Assembly (NCBI RefSeq): GCF_937952055.1
Contig: NZ_CALFYO010000021.1
Span: 868,001-932,000, forward strand
From: an uncultured Piscinibacter sp.
GTDB taxonomy: Bacteria; Pseudomonadota; Gammaproteobacteria; Burkholderiales; Burkholderiaceae_C
Reading direction: 5' to 3'
DNA length: 64,000 bases
Below the pieces are notes generated by a model. It was not told where the DNA came from. It did not search any database and was given only the letters and a program-made list of their open reading frames with translations. The position numbers were made by a program, and so were the translations under genes. Position 1 is the stretch's first letter. Each line of letters starts with the position of its first letter. This document shows, piece after piece, positions 44,844-52,851 of this stretch.

Positions 44844-45502
44844 CAGCGCCGAAGGTCCGCTCCCTTGCCGATCTCGGCGCACTGCGCAAGGCACTGCGCG
44901 ACGCCGAGCGCGAGGCGGCCGCCGCGGCGGCACGCGCCCAGGCCGAGATCGCGCGGGTGCAGCGCGAGCGCGAGCTGTTCGCGCGCAGCGTCGGCCCGGT
45001 GGTGCCGCTGCGGCCGGTGGCGCGTGTGGCTCTCGCCCGGCCGCGCCCGCACCCCGAGCCCCGCCAGCGGCAGCGCGACGAGGCCGCGGTGCTGGCCGAA
45101 TCGATCTCCGACGAGTTCGACGTCGAGTCGCTGCTCGACACCGACGAGGCACTGTCGTTCCGCCGCCGCGGCGTCGGCACCGAGGTCGTGCGCAAGCTGC
45201 GCCGCGGCGTGTGGGCGATCCAGGCGCAGCTCGATCTGCACGGACTGCGCCGCGACGAGGCGCGCGAACGGCTGGCGGCGTTCCTGCGCGAGGCGGTGCG
45301 CGGCGGCCTGCGCTGCGTGCGCGTGGTGCATGGCAAGGGCAACGGCTCGCCCGGCCGCGAGCCGGTCCTGAAGGGCAAGGTGCGCAGCTGGCTGGTGCAG
45401 AAGAGCGAGGTGATCGCCTTCACCCAGGCGCGTGCGCAGGACGGCGGGCACGGCGCACTGATCGTGCTGCTGCGGCCGTCGTCGCCGGCCGCCAGCGCCT
45501 GA
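44840..45502 (+). CDS. Smr domain protein
   Basis: A 220-residue protein with a C-terminal Smr domain (about 135-215) carrying LDLHGLRRDEAR and the nuclease-type VVHGKGNGS. The N-terminal part is a charged helix (about 12-50) and a linker rich in Arg and Pro. Stand-alone Smr proteins are DNA-nicking or RNA/ribosome-associated nucleases (SmrA/SmrB type in E. coli). GTG 44840 overlaps the radC stop, so the two are coupled. It converges on the truncated-haemoglobin gene with no gap. Confidence 0.9.
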   Translation: MTAPKVRSLADLGALRKALRDAEREAAAAAARAQAEIARVQRERELFARSVGPVVPLRPVARVALARPRPHPEPRQRQRDEAAVLAESISDEFDVESLLDTDEALSFRRRGVGTEVVRKLRRGVWAIQAQLDLHGLRRDEARERLAAFLREAVRGGLRCVRVVHGKGNGSPGREPVLKGKVRSWLVQKSEVIAFTQARAQDGGHGALIVLLRPSSPAASA

Positions 45503-45898
45503 TCAGCCGCCCTGGTTCCTCATCCAGTCGGCGGTGTTGAAGAAGGCGTCGGCCAGACGCTGTGCCAATGCCGGCTCGATCTCTCGTTCGGCCATCGCCT
45601 GGCGCATGCAGGCGAGCCACTGGTCGCGCTCGCGGATGCCGATCGCAAACGGCAGGTGACGCGCGCGCAGCCGCGGGTGGCCGAAGCGCTCGACATAGTG
45701 CTGCGGACCGCCGAGCCAGCCGCACAGGAACCAGAACAGCTTGTCGCGCGCGTCGTCCAGCGTCGCACCGTGCACCGCGCGCAGCGCGGCGTACGCGGGC
45801 TCCAGGTCCATCAGGTCGTAGAAGCGGTCGACCAGCGCACGCACGGCGGCCTCGCCACCGATCAGTTCGAACGCCGTGGTCTGCGTGGATTCGCTCAT
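45503..45898 (-). CDS. Group II truncated haemoglobin
   Basis: A 131-residue 2-on-2 globin. Conserved segments of the group II/YjbI-like family are visible: FELIGGEAAVRALVDRFYDLM, then KLFWFLCGWLGGPQHYVERFG, then HPRLRARHLPFAIG with the proximal haem His, and the Trp-containing DQWLACMRQAM (TrpG8). Likely roles are oxygen/NO binding or NO and peroxide detoxification. Its ATG overlaps the stop of the FlhG-like gene (ATGA), placing a haem protein in a GGDEF-FlhG operon. Confidence 0.92.
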   Translation of the reverse strand: MSESTQTTAFELIGGEAAVRALVDRFYDLMDLEPAYAALRAVHGATLDDARDKLFWFLCGWLGGPQHYVERFGHPRLRARHLPFAIGIRERDQWLACMRQAMAEREIEPALAQRLADAFFNTADWMRNQGG

Positions 45899-46701
45899 GA
45901 GCTCAGCCTGTCGGCGGCCGCCGAGATGCCCTGCGCCGCCGGACAACCGGGTTGAAGTTCGAGCAACAGGCGGCGCTTCTGCACCGCCTCGCGCACCGCC
46001 GTGTCGGTCGGGATCTCGCCCAGCAGTTCGAGCTTGAACGGCACGGACGGATCCTGCATCAGCGGCGTCACATAGCGGTCGACCACCAGCTGCAGCTGGC
46101 TGCGGATCACGCGGCCCTCGCCCTGCCGGCCGACCTGGTTCACGAGCAGCCGCACGGTGCGGCGCCGCTGCTGCGTGGCCAGCACCTTGATGGTCGCGTA
46201 GGCATCCGTCAGCGAGGTCGGCTCGGGCGTCGCCACGACCAGCACTTCGTCGGCCAGCGACACCGCATAGAGCACCACGTCCGAGATGCCCGCGCCGGTG
46301 TCGAGCAGGATGCGGTCGAAGCGCGGCGCGACCTTGTTGATCACTTCGAGAAGCTTCTCGCTGACCTCGGGCGTGAGCCGCGAATACTCCACCAGCCCCG
46401 AGCCCGCCAGCAGCACCGAAAAGCCGCCGGGCGCGGGCAGGATGGCGTCCTCGAGCCGCGCCTGGTCGGTGAAGACGTCGTGCAGCGTGATCTTCGGGGA
46501 GAGGTTGAGCACCACGTCGAGGTTGGCCAGGCCGAGATCGGCGTCGAGCACCAGCACGCGCTCGCCGCGCTGCGCCAGCGCGGCGGCCAGGTTGGCTGAG
46601 ACGAAGGTCTTGCCGACACCGCCCTTGCCGCTGGTGACGGCCAGGGTGCGGGCGCGTGCAGGCGAGTGCACGGCGGGAACGGAAGGCGAGGCGCTGCTCA
46701 T
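45895..46701 (-). CDS. FlhG/FleN-like MinD-family ATPase
   Basis: A 268-residue deviant Walker-A P-loop ATPase (AVTSGKGGVGKTFVSANLA at about residues 21-39), with DADLGLANLDVVLNLSPK and EPTSLTDAYATIKVL as in FlhG/FleN/YlxH, which set flagellar number and position together with FlhF. The C-terminal membrane helix of MinD is not evident. No flhF or flhA is in this window, but cheR-cheD-cheB start just beyond, so a flagellar role is reasonable; a general ParA-type role cannot be excluded. It is coupled at both ends (ATGA) to the GGDEF gene and the haemoglobin gene. Confidence 0.85.
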   Translation of the reverse strand: MSSASPSVPAVHSPARARTLAVTSGKGGVGKTFVSANLAAALAQRGERVLVLDADLGLANLDVVLNLSPKITLHDVFTDQARLEDAILPAPGGFSVLLAGSGLVEYSRLTPEVSEKLLEVINKVAPRFDRILLDTGAGISDVVLYAVSLADEVLVVATPEPTSLTDAYATIKVLATQQRRRTVRLLVNQVGRQGEGRVIRSQLQLVVDRYVTPLMQDPSVPFKLELLGEIPTDTAVREAVQKRRLLLELQPGCPAAQGISAAADRLSS

Positions 46702-47429
46702 TCGGGATCCTGGAACTGGGAGTGGCCGAAGAGCAGGCCCTTCTCCTCGGCACTGACGAGGGAGACGGGAGGCATCTCGAGGCAGGCCCGGTTGCGGCCC
46801 TCGCTCTTGGCACGGTAGAGCTGCTGGTCGGCTCGTTCGATCCACAGCGGCGCGGACGAGCGCACCCACTGCGGCGCGTAGGCACCGCCGATGCTCACGG
46901 TGACGGTGACATCCGCCCCCGGTGCGACCTTCACCGGCCGCGAGTTCACCTGGTTGCGCACCCGTTCGGCCACCGTCTGGCCGAAGGCGGGCGGGCAGTT
47001 GGGCAGGATCATCGCGAACTCCTCGCCGCCGAAGCGCGCCACCGTGTCCATCGGCCGGATGCACTCGTGCAGCGCCTGGCCCACCGCGCGCAGCACCTGG
47101 TCGCCTGCGGGGTGGCCATGGGTGTCGTTGACCTTCTTGAAGTGATCGATGTCGATCATCAGCACCAGTGCCGACTCGCCGGCGCGGGCCACGCGGTCGA
47201 CCTCGCGCGCCAGCGCCAACTCGAACTGGCGACGGTTCGCCAGGCCCGTCAAGGCATCGCGACTGGACAGTTCACACAGTCCGTCCAGCACCGCCTGCAG
47301 CCAGGCGGCAGGGTCGCTCTGGCGCGTTTCAGGAAGCGCCACGCCGGACTGCTGCAGCAACTGCAGAGCTGCCTCCAGGCGCAGGGCGTTGGCCTTCGGC
47401 GATGCAGGGGCGGGCGGGAAGGCGTCCAA
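46698..47429 (-). CDS. Diguanylate cyclase (GGDEF domain)
   Basis: A 243-residue protein. The N-terminal ~55 residues are helical without a recognised sensor. The GGDEF domain (about 58-215) has the active-site motif GGEEF and an inhibitory I-site RPMD five residues before it, so an active, product-inhibited c-di-GMP synthase is expected. TTG 47429 is the only plausible start: an in-frame TAG lies upstream and no ATG or GTG occurs before the domain. There are no membrane segments. First gene of the GGDEF-FlhG-globin operon, divergent from cheR. Confidence 0.88.
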   Translation of the reverse strand: MDAFPPAPASPKANALRLEAALQLLQQSGVALPETRQSDPAAWLQAVLDGLCELSSRDALTGLANRRQFELALAREVDRVARAGESALVLMIDIDHFKKVNDTHGHPAGDQVLRAVGQALHECIRPMDTVARFGGEEFAMILPNCPPAFGQTVAERVRNQVNSRPVKVAPGADVTVTVSIGGAYAPQWVRSSAPLWIERADQQLYRAKSEGRNRACLEMPPVSLVSAEEKGLLFGHSQFQDPE

Positions 47430-47533
47430 GTCGAGGTCGGTACCGGCTGTCGGACCAGTCTAGCAGCCGCACCATCGGCCTTCGACGCGAAATGACAGCT
47501 CTTGATCCGTCTCATCGAAGATGACGCGAAGCC

Positions 47534-47560
47534 TCAAGCCACGTCGCGACGGGTCGATAA
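47534..47560 (+). promoter_or_regulatory. Sigma-28 (FliA)-type promoter candidate for cheR-cheD-cheB
   Basis: TCAA-N15-GTCGATAA, against the FliA consensus TAAA-N15-GCCGATAA: one mismatch in each half and the exact spacing. It lies 57 bases upstream of the cheR ATG in the correct orientation. Chemotaxis operons are class 3 flagellar genes in related bacteria, which fits. Confidence 0.6.
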
Positions 47561-47617
47561 CCCAGGAAACCGCGTCGTCGGGGTCGCTCGGCCCTGACCA
47601 CCACCCCCAGAGACCCG

Positions 47618-48496
47618 ATGAACCCCCTCACCGCTGCCGCCACGACACGGCCCGTCGCCGCGCCCGCGAGCGTCGGCGCCCCCGACCAGGAGTTCAGCTT
47701 CAGCCACGCCGACTTCGAGCGCGTGCGCGCGCTGATCCACCAGCACGCCGGCATCAGCCTGCACGCCGGCAAGCAGGCCATGGTCTACAGCCGCCTGTCG
47801 CGCCGGCTGCGCGAGACCGGCCACCGCAGCGTCGGCAGCTACTTGCAGTGGCTGGAGGCGCACACCGGCACTGGCGGCGAGGCCGAGTGGCAGGAGTTCG
47901 TCAACTGCCTGACCACCAATCTCACTGCCTTCTTCCGCGAGGAACATCACTTCTACGCGCTCGCCCAGGACCTCAATGCGTGCGGCGTGGTCAACCCGCG
48001 CATCTGGTGCAATGCCGCTTCCACCGGCGAGGAGCCCTATTCGATCGCCATGACGGTGGTCGAGACGCTGGGCGCGGACACGGCGGCACGCATCGTCGCC
48101 AGCGACATCGACACCAAGGTGCTGGCCACCGCCAGCCGCGGCGTCTACGCGTGCGAAGCGCGCGGGCTGTCGAGCGAGCGGCTGCGTCGCCACTGCCTGC
48201 GTGGCACCGGCGCGAACGCCGGCTTCATGCGCATCCGCGCCGAACTCTCCAGGTTGATCGAGTTCCGCACGCACAACCTGATGGCACCGCAGTGGTCTCT
48301 CGGCGAGCCGTTCGACTTCGTGTTCTGCCGCAACGTGATGATCTACTTCGACGCACCGACGCAGCGCCGCGTGCTCGAGCGCATACACGCGGTGATGAGG
48401 CCCAGGGGGCTGCTCTACGTCGGCCACTCCGAGAACTTCGCCGATTCGCGCGAACTTTTCCGACTGCGCGGCAAGACGATCTACGAGCGGGTCTGA
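47618..48496 (+). CDS. cheR: Chemotaxis protein methyltransferase CheR
   Basis: A 292-residue cytoplasmic enzyme that methylates glutamates of chemoreceptors with SAM. The N-terminal helical CheR domain (about 27-95; LSRRLRETG) is followed by the Rossmann domain with WCNAASTGEEPYSIAM (SAM motif) and FDFVFCRNVMIYFD. CRNVxIYF is the CheR hallmark. It has no C-terminal TPR or pentapeptide-tether region. First of cheR-cheD-cheB; a sigma-28-like site precedes it. Confidence 0.96.
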   Translation: MNPLTAAATTRPVAAPASVGAPDQEFSFSHADFERVRALIHQHAGISLHAGKQAMVYSRLSRRLRETGHRSVGSYLQWLEAHTGTGGEAEWQEFVNCLTTNLTAFFREEHHFYALAQDLNACGVVNPRIWCNAASTGEEPYSIAMTVVETLGADTAARIVASDIDTKVLATASRGVYACEARGLSSERLRRHCLRGTGANAGFMRIRAELSRLIEFRTHNLMAPQWSLGEPFDFVFCRNVMIYFDAPTQRRVLERIHAVMRPRGLLYVGHSENFADSRELFRLRGKTIYERV

Positions 48497-48543
48497 GCGC
48501 GTTGCGTCCGGCCTTCGCCCTTCACCCGCACACTCCGAGCAGC

Positions 48544-49200
48544 ATGGCCGCCCCACCCACCCTCGGCGCCCCAGCCTCCGATTCGCGGCTCGCGCGCCTG
48601 AGGGCGCAGTCGCGCAAGCCGGGCGAAGCCTCGTTCTTCTTCTACGACGCGCACTTCAAGAACGACGCCGTGAAGATCCTGCCCGGCGAATACTTCGTGC
48701 ACGACGAGGACATCCTGGTGATGACCACGCTGGGCTCCTGCATCGCCGCCTGCCTGTGGGACCGCAACGCGCGCATCGGCGGCATGAACCACTTCATGCT
48801 GCCCGAGAGCGGCGGCGGCATGCTGGACAGCGGCCGCTACGGCTCGTACGCGATGGAACTGCTGATCAACGAGTTGCTCAAGCGCGGCGCCACGCGCACC
48901 ACGCTCGAGGCCAAGGTGTTCGGCGGCGGCCAGGTGATCAGCGGCATGAACACGATGAACGTCGGCGAACGCAACACGAGCTTCGTGCTCGACTACCTGA
49001 AGACCGAGCGCATCCCCGTGGTGTCGAAGGACGTCATGGACGCTTATCCGCGCAAGGTGTGCTTCCTGCCGCACTGCGGCAAGGCGATGGTCAAGCGGCT
49101 TTCGCCCGCCAACCCGGAGGCGCTGGTGGCGCAGGACCGTGCGGCCGCGCAGAAGGCGGTGCCGCCGGCCAGCGGCGCCGCCTCGGTGGACTTGTTCTGA
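48544..49200 (+). CDS. cheD: Chemoreceptor glutamine deamidase CheD
   Basis: A 218-residue protein that deamidates specific receptor glutamines. The catalytic Cys lies in TTLGSCIAACLWD and the catalytic His in IGGMNHFMLPES, and the KVFGGGQVISGM block is typical. A proline/alanine-rich 20-residue N-terminus and a variable C-terminal tail (about 190-218) flank the domain. It sits between cheR and cheB, 48 and 21 bases from them, so co-transcription is likely. Confidence 0.95.
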   Translation: MAAPPTLGAPASDSRLARLRAQSRKPGEASFFFYDAHFKNDAVKILPGEYFVHDEDILVMTTLGSCIAACLWDRNARIGGMNHFMLPESGGGMLDSGRYGSYAMELLINELLKRGATRTTLEAKVFGGGQVISGMNTMNVGERNTSFVLDYLKTERIPVVSKDVMDAYPRKVCFLPHCGKAMVKRLSPANPEALVAQDRAAAQKAVPPASGAASVDLF

Positions 49201-49221
49201 CAAGGCGAGGAGACGCGAATC

Positions 49222-50319
49222 ATGGTCAAGACGCGCGTGGTGGTGGTCGACGACTCGGCCCTGGTGCGCAGCCTGCTGTCGGAGATCATCAACCGGCAGC
49301 CCGACATGGAGTGCGTGGGCGCCGCGGCCGATCCGTACGTGGCGCGCGAGATGATCCGCAACACCAATCCGGACGTGGTCACGCTGGACGTCGAGATGCC
49401 GCGCATGGACGGCATCGACTTCCTCGGCAAGCTGATGCGGCTGCGGCCGACGCCGGTGGTGATGGTGTCGACGCTGACCGAGCGCGGCGCCGACGTGACG
49501 CTGCGGGCCCTGGAACTCGGCGCGGTGGATTTCGTCGCCAAGCCGAAGATCGGCGTGGCCGACGGGCTGAAGCAACTCGCCGAGGAGATCACCGACAAGG
49601 TGCGCATCGCCTCGAAGGCGCACCTGCGTCGCCTGGCCGTGCCGGTGGCCGGCCCGGCCGTCGGCGGCGACGCCGCGACGCCGCACAGGCTGGCGCCAGT
49701 GGCCGGCATCGGGCGGCTGTCGACCGAGAAGATCGTTTTCATCGGCGCCTCCACAGGCGGCACCGAGGCCACCAAGGAAGTGCTGACGCAGCTGCCGCCG
49801 GACGCGCCGGCAGTGATGATCACCCAGCACATGCCGCCGGGCTTCACGAAGAGCTACGCGGCGCGGCTGGACGGCCTGTGCCGCATCCGCGTCGGCGAAG
49901 CGCGCGACGGCGAGCGCGTGCTGCCCGGCCATGCCTACATCGCCCCTGGCGGCCACCACCTCAGCGTGGAGCGCAGCGGCGCCAACTACATCGCCCGCGT
50001 GCAGCTCGGCGAGCCGGTCAACCGCCACATGCCCTCCGTCGAGGTCCTGTTCAAGTCGGCCGCACGTGCGGTCGGCCCAAACGCGCTGGGCATCATGCTC
50101 ACCGGCATGGGCGCCGACGGCGCCCGCGCGATGCGCGAGATGCGCGACGCCGGCAGCTACAACTTCGTGCAGGACGAGGCGAGCTGCGTCGTGTTCGGCA
50201 TGCCTCGCGAGGCCATCGCCCACGGCGCGGCGCACGAGGTGCTGCCGCTGACGCAGATCGCCGGCAAGCTGGTCGAGCGTCTGCGCAGCACCTCGGGCTT
50301 GTCGATCAACCGGGTCTGA
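49222..50319 (+). CDS. cheB: Chemotaxis protein-glutamate methylesterase CheB
   Basis: A 365-residue two-domain enzyme. The receiver domain (1-125) has phospho-acceptor Asp56 in VTLDVEMPRMDG and KPK at the conserved Lys. The linker leads to the methylesterase domain (about 165-360) with the Ser-His-Asp triad in GASTGGTEA, QHMPPGF and GMGADGA. It removes receptor methyl groups when phosphorylated by CheA, opposing CheR. GAGGAG lies upstream of ATG 49222. It is last in the visible che run; cheA, cheW and cheY are not in the window. Confidence 0.97.
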   Translation: MVKTRVVVVDDSALVRSLLSEIINRQPDMECVGAAADPYVAREMIRNTNPDVVTLDVEMPRMDGIDFLGKLMRLRPTPVVMVSTLTERGADVTLRALELGAVDFVAKPKIGVADGLKQLAEEITDKVRIASKAHLRRLAVPVAGPAVGGDAATPHRLAPVAGIGRLSTEKIVFIGASTGGTEATKEVLTQLPPDAPAVMITQHMPPGFTKSYAARLDGLCRIRVGEARDGERVLPGHAYIAPGGHHLSVERSGANYIARVQLGEPVNRHMPSVEVLFKSAARAVGPNALGIMLTGMGADGARAMREMRDAGSYNFVQDEASCVVFGMPREAIAHGAAHEVLPLTQIAGKLVERLRSTSGLSINRV

Positions 50320-50335
50320 TCCCGGTCACGCTGCT

Positions 50336-50620
50336 TCAGTAGAAGCGGCCCAGGCCGCCACGCGCGCCGAGGCGGTCCGGCGACAGACCACGTTCGCGCT
50401 GCTCGCGGCGTGCCCGCGCCTCCTCCTGCATCCACAGCGGCATGCCCATGTCGCGCAGCGTGGCCTCGTCGAGGTCCAGCGCATCCTGCATCCGGCGCTG
50501 CGCGCGCCAACGCGCCACCACGCCCTGCAGCCAGGCTTGCGCGTCGGCCAGGCCGTCGCGCACACGGGCGCGCCAGCCGCGGTGCAGCGGGATCGTCGAG
50601 GACATCGTGCAGTCGTTCAT
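50336..50620 (-). CDS. DUF1127-like small protein
   Basis: A 94-residue Arg-rich protein. The segment RWRAQRRMQDALDLDEATLRDMGMP resembles DUF1127/YjiS proteins (W-R...L..LD...L-R-D-(I/M)-G-(L/M)), here extended by about 30 residues of Arg/Glu-rich C-terminus. Short DUF1127 proteins bind RNA or act in phosphate and nitrogen responses in some alphaproteobacteria, but the role here is unknown. The LysR gene starts divergently 85 bases away and may regulate it, as is common for LysR neighbours. Confidence 0.7.
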   Translation of the reverse strand: MNDCTMSSTIPLHRGWRARVRDGLADAQAWLQGVVARWRAQRRMQDALDLDEATLRDMGMPLWMQEEARARREQRERGLSPDRLGARGGLGRFY

Positions 50621-50686
50621 GGCGGGTTCTCCGGTGACGTGCTGGTAAGAATAGTTGGAGGATTCGTACGGAGGAATTGAATTGTT

Positions 50687-50703
50687 CTGGCCAGTTTGGT
50701 CAG
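50687..50703. promoter_or_regulatory. Dyad in the DUF1127-LysR divergent spacer
   Basis: CTGGCCA-N3-TGGTCAG, an inverted repeat with one mismatch, directly before the first in-frame ATG of the LysR gene and between the divergent starts. A LysR autoregulatory operator is plausible but not demonstrated. Confidence 0.3.
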
Positions 50704-50705
50704 TT

Positions 50706-51698
50706 ATGCTTACCAGCATGGCCCGCTTGCCGTTGCACACCCTGCCCACCTTCCGCACCGTCGCGAAGCTCGCCAACCTGCGCGCCGCGGCCCAGGAACT
50801 GCACCTCACGCACAGCGCGGTGAGTCAGCAGATCCGCCTGCTCGAGGAGCAGATCGGCTTCCAGGTGTTCGACCGGCGTGGCCGGCGCATCGTGTTGAAC
50901 AACGCCGGCACGGCGCTGCTTCGCGCCGTCGAGCCGGCGCTGGCGCAGCTCGACGAAGGCCTGCGCGCGGCCTCGGTGGCGGCCGGCGGGGGCGCGCACT
51001 ACCTGCGCGTGACCTCGCTGCCCTCGTTCGCGCAACGCTGGGTGCTGCCGCGCATGGCCTCGTGGCGGCAGCGGCACCCGGACATCGGCATGGAGTTGCA
51101 CGTCTCGCAGCAGATCGTCGACCTGCAGCGCGAGGGCTTCCATGCCGCGTTGCGCACTGGGACCGGGCCGTGGCGCGGCCTCGAGGCCGAACGGCTGATC
51201 GACTCGCCGCTGATCGCCCTCGGCTCGGCGCAGGCGGCGCGGCGGCTGCTCGGCGTGAAGCCGGCCGCACTGGCCGACGAACCGCTGCTCGGCCACGGTC
51301 CCACCTGGGAGCGCTGGTTCGCGCTCGCGGGAGAACGGGTTCGCGTCAAGCCTGTGGCCTGGTTCAACGACGCCGGGATGATGCTGCAGGCTGCCGAGCA
51401 GGATCTCGGCCTGGCGCTGGCCCGCGAGGTGCTGGCAGCCGACGCGCTGCGCGAGGGTCGCCTCTATCGCCTCTCGCCGCTGGAACTGGAGGACGAGGAC
51501 CACTACGCCTACTGGCTGGTCTACCCGCCCGAACTGCGCGACTGGCCTCCGATGAAGGCGCTGCGCGCCTGGCTGAGCGACGAACTGGCCGCCTCGCTGA
51601 AGGGCGCCGTCAGTCCGGCAGGAAGAGCGCCTGCAGATCCGACAGGAAGTCGAAGCCGCGCGGCGTCGGGCGCAGCCACGAAGCGTCGCGCTGGATGA
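50706..51698 (+). CDS. LysR family transcriptional regulator (GcvA-like)
   Basis: About 330 residues. The helix-turn-helix is at about 10-65 (TFRTVAKLANLRAAAQELH, then SAVSQQIRLLEEQIG), and the effector-binding domain at about 95-300 has the GcvA-type pattern (LRVTSLPSFAQRWVLPRM). ATG 50706 or 50718 are possible starts; the second gives the standard N-terminus MARLPLHTL. The C-terminal ~30 residues are Arg/Ala/Ser-rich and overlap the 3' end of hemW by 89 bases. Divergent from the DUF1127-like gene, a likely target. Confidence 0.9.
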   Translation: MLTSMARLPLHTLPTFRTVAKLANLRAAAQELHLTHSAVSQQIRLLEEQIGFQVFDRRGRRIVLNNAGTALLRAVEPALAQLDEGLRAASVAAGGGAHYLRVTSLPSFAQRWVLPRMASWRQRHPDIGMELHVSQQIVDLQREGFHAALRTGTGPWRGLEAERLIDSPLIALGSAQAARRLLGVKPAALADEPLLGHGPTWERWFALAGERVRVKPVAWFNDAGMMLQAAEQDLGLALAREVLAADALREGRLYRLSPLELEDEDHYAYWLVYPPELRDWPPMKALRAWLSDELAASLKGAVSPAGRAPADPTGSRSRAASGAATKRRAG

Positions 51699-52851
51699 GG
51701 CCGCGTCGCTCGGCCTCGGCCAGCGGCGCCGCAATGGCCGACAGTGGCAGGCCGGTGCGCTCGGCGAAACGCACGATCTCGAAGCCTTCGCGCAGGCGCA
51801 GTGCGTTGAGCATGAACTCGAAGGGCAGCGCGCGGCGCGACACCTCCTCGTCGTTGGAGATCGCCTGGCCGGCCAGGGCCTGCGCCATGTAGGTCACCGG
51901 CTCGCGCCAGCGCACCTGGCGCACCACACGGTGCGGGAAGCTCAGCTTGCCGTGCGCGCCGGCGCCGATGCCGAGGTAGTCGCCGAACTGCCAGTAGTTG
52001 ACGTTGTGCACGCAGCGCTGACCCGGTGCCGCGAAGGCCGACACCTCGTAGCGCTGCAGCCCGCGCGCGACGGTGCGATCGATGATCAGGTCCAGCAGGT
52101 CGGAAGACAGGTCGTCGTCGGGCAAGCCGGGCGGCGGCGTCTTCGCGAACCGCGTGTTCGGCTCGATGGTCAGGTGATAGATCGACAGGTGCGGTGGCGA
52201 GAACGCCAGCGCAGTGTCGAGCTCGCGCGCGAGTTCAGCCACCGTCTGGCCTGGCAGCGCGTACATCAGGTCGAGGTTGAAGGTGTCGAAGCAGCGCGCC
52301 GCCTCTTCGAGCGCCGCCTTCGCCTGCGCGGCGTCGTGCACGCGGCCGAGCGTGCGCAGGCGCTCGTCGTCGAAGCTCTGCACGCCGACGGACAGCCGCG
52401 TCACGCCGGCCTCGCGGAAGGCGCGGAAGCGGTCGCGCTCGAAGGTGCCGGGGTTGGCCTCCAGAGTGATCTCGCCACCGGGCTCCAGGGGCAGCAGCGC
52501 GCGCACGTCGGCAATCAGCGTGGCGATCGCCTCCGGCGAGAACAGGCTGGGCGTGCCGCCGCCGATGAACACGCTGCTCACGCGACGCCCCCAGACGAAG
52601 GGCAGCGCGGCCTCGAGGTCGGCGCGCAGCGCGGCCAGGTAACGCTGTTCGGGCGGCGCCCCGCCCTCGCGCCACTCGTGCGAGTTGAAATCGCAGTAGG
52701 GGCACTTCTTCAGGCACCAGGGCAGGTGCACGTAGAGCGACAGCGGCGGCAGGGTATGCAGCGACAGCGTGCCCAGTCGGGTGTAGCGCGCGAGGCGGTC
52801 GGCCGTCGACTCCCCCTGTGCCGACGCAGGCTGGATGGGGATCTCAGCCAA
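51610..52851 (-). CDS. hemW: HemW (coproporphyrinogen-III oxidase-like radical SAM haem chaperone)
   Basis: A 413-residue radical-SAM protein. The cluster motif is CLKKCPYCDFNSH near residue 46; the fourth Cys of true HemN is absent at this spot, as in HemW, which transfers haem rather than oxidising coproporphyrinogen. IGGGTPSLF and SVGVQSFDDERL are conserved, and the C-terminal HemN_C domain follows (FEFMLNALRLREGFE). Cytoplasmic or membrane-associated. Its start overlaps the rdgB stop by 8 bases, forming the rph-rdgB-hemW run, a common proteobacterial order. Confidence 0.94.
   Translation of the reverse strand: MAEIPIQPASAQGESTADRLARYTRLGTLSLHTLPPLSLYVHLPWCLKKCPYCDFNSHEWREGGAPPEQRYLAALRADLEAALPFVWGRRVSSVFIGGGTPSLFSPEAIATLIADVRALLPLEPGGEITLEANPGTFERDRFRAFREAGVTRLSVGVQSFDDERLRTLGRVHDAAQAKAALEEAARCFDTFNLDLMYALPGQTVAELARELDTALAFSPPHLSIYHLTIEPNTRFAKTPPPGLPDDDLSSDLLDLIIDRTVARGLQRYEVSAFAAPGQRCVHNVNYWQFGDYLGIGAGAHGKLSFPHRVVRQVRWREPVTYMAQALAGQAISNDEEVSRRALPFEFMLNALRLREGFEIVRFAERTGLPLSAIAAPLAEAERRGLIQRDASWLRPTPRGFDFLSDLQALFLPD

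Noticed and set aside
45503..45898. Tropical-sounding alternative: a short DUF protein rather than a globin
   Set aside because: The combined blocks FWFLCGWLGGPQHYVERFG and HPRLRARHLPFAIG with the Trp of helix G are specific to group II truncated haemoglobins.
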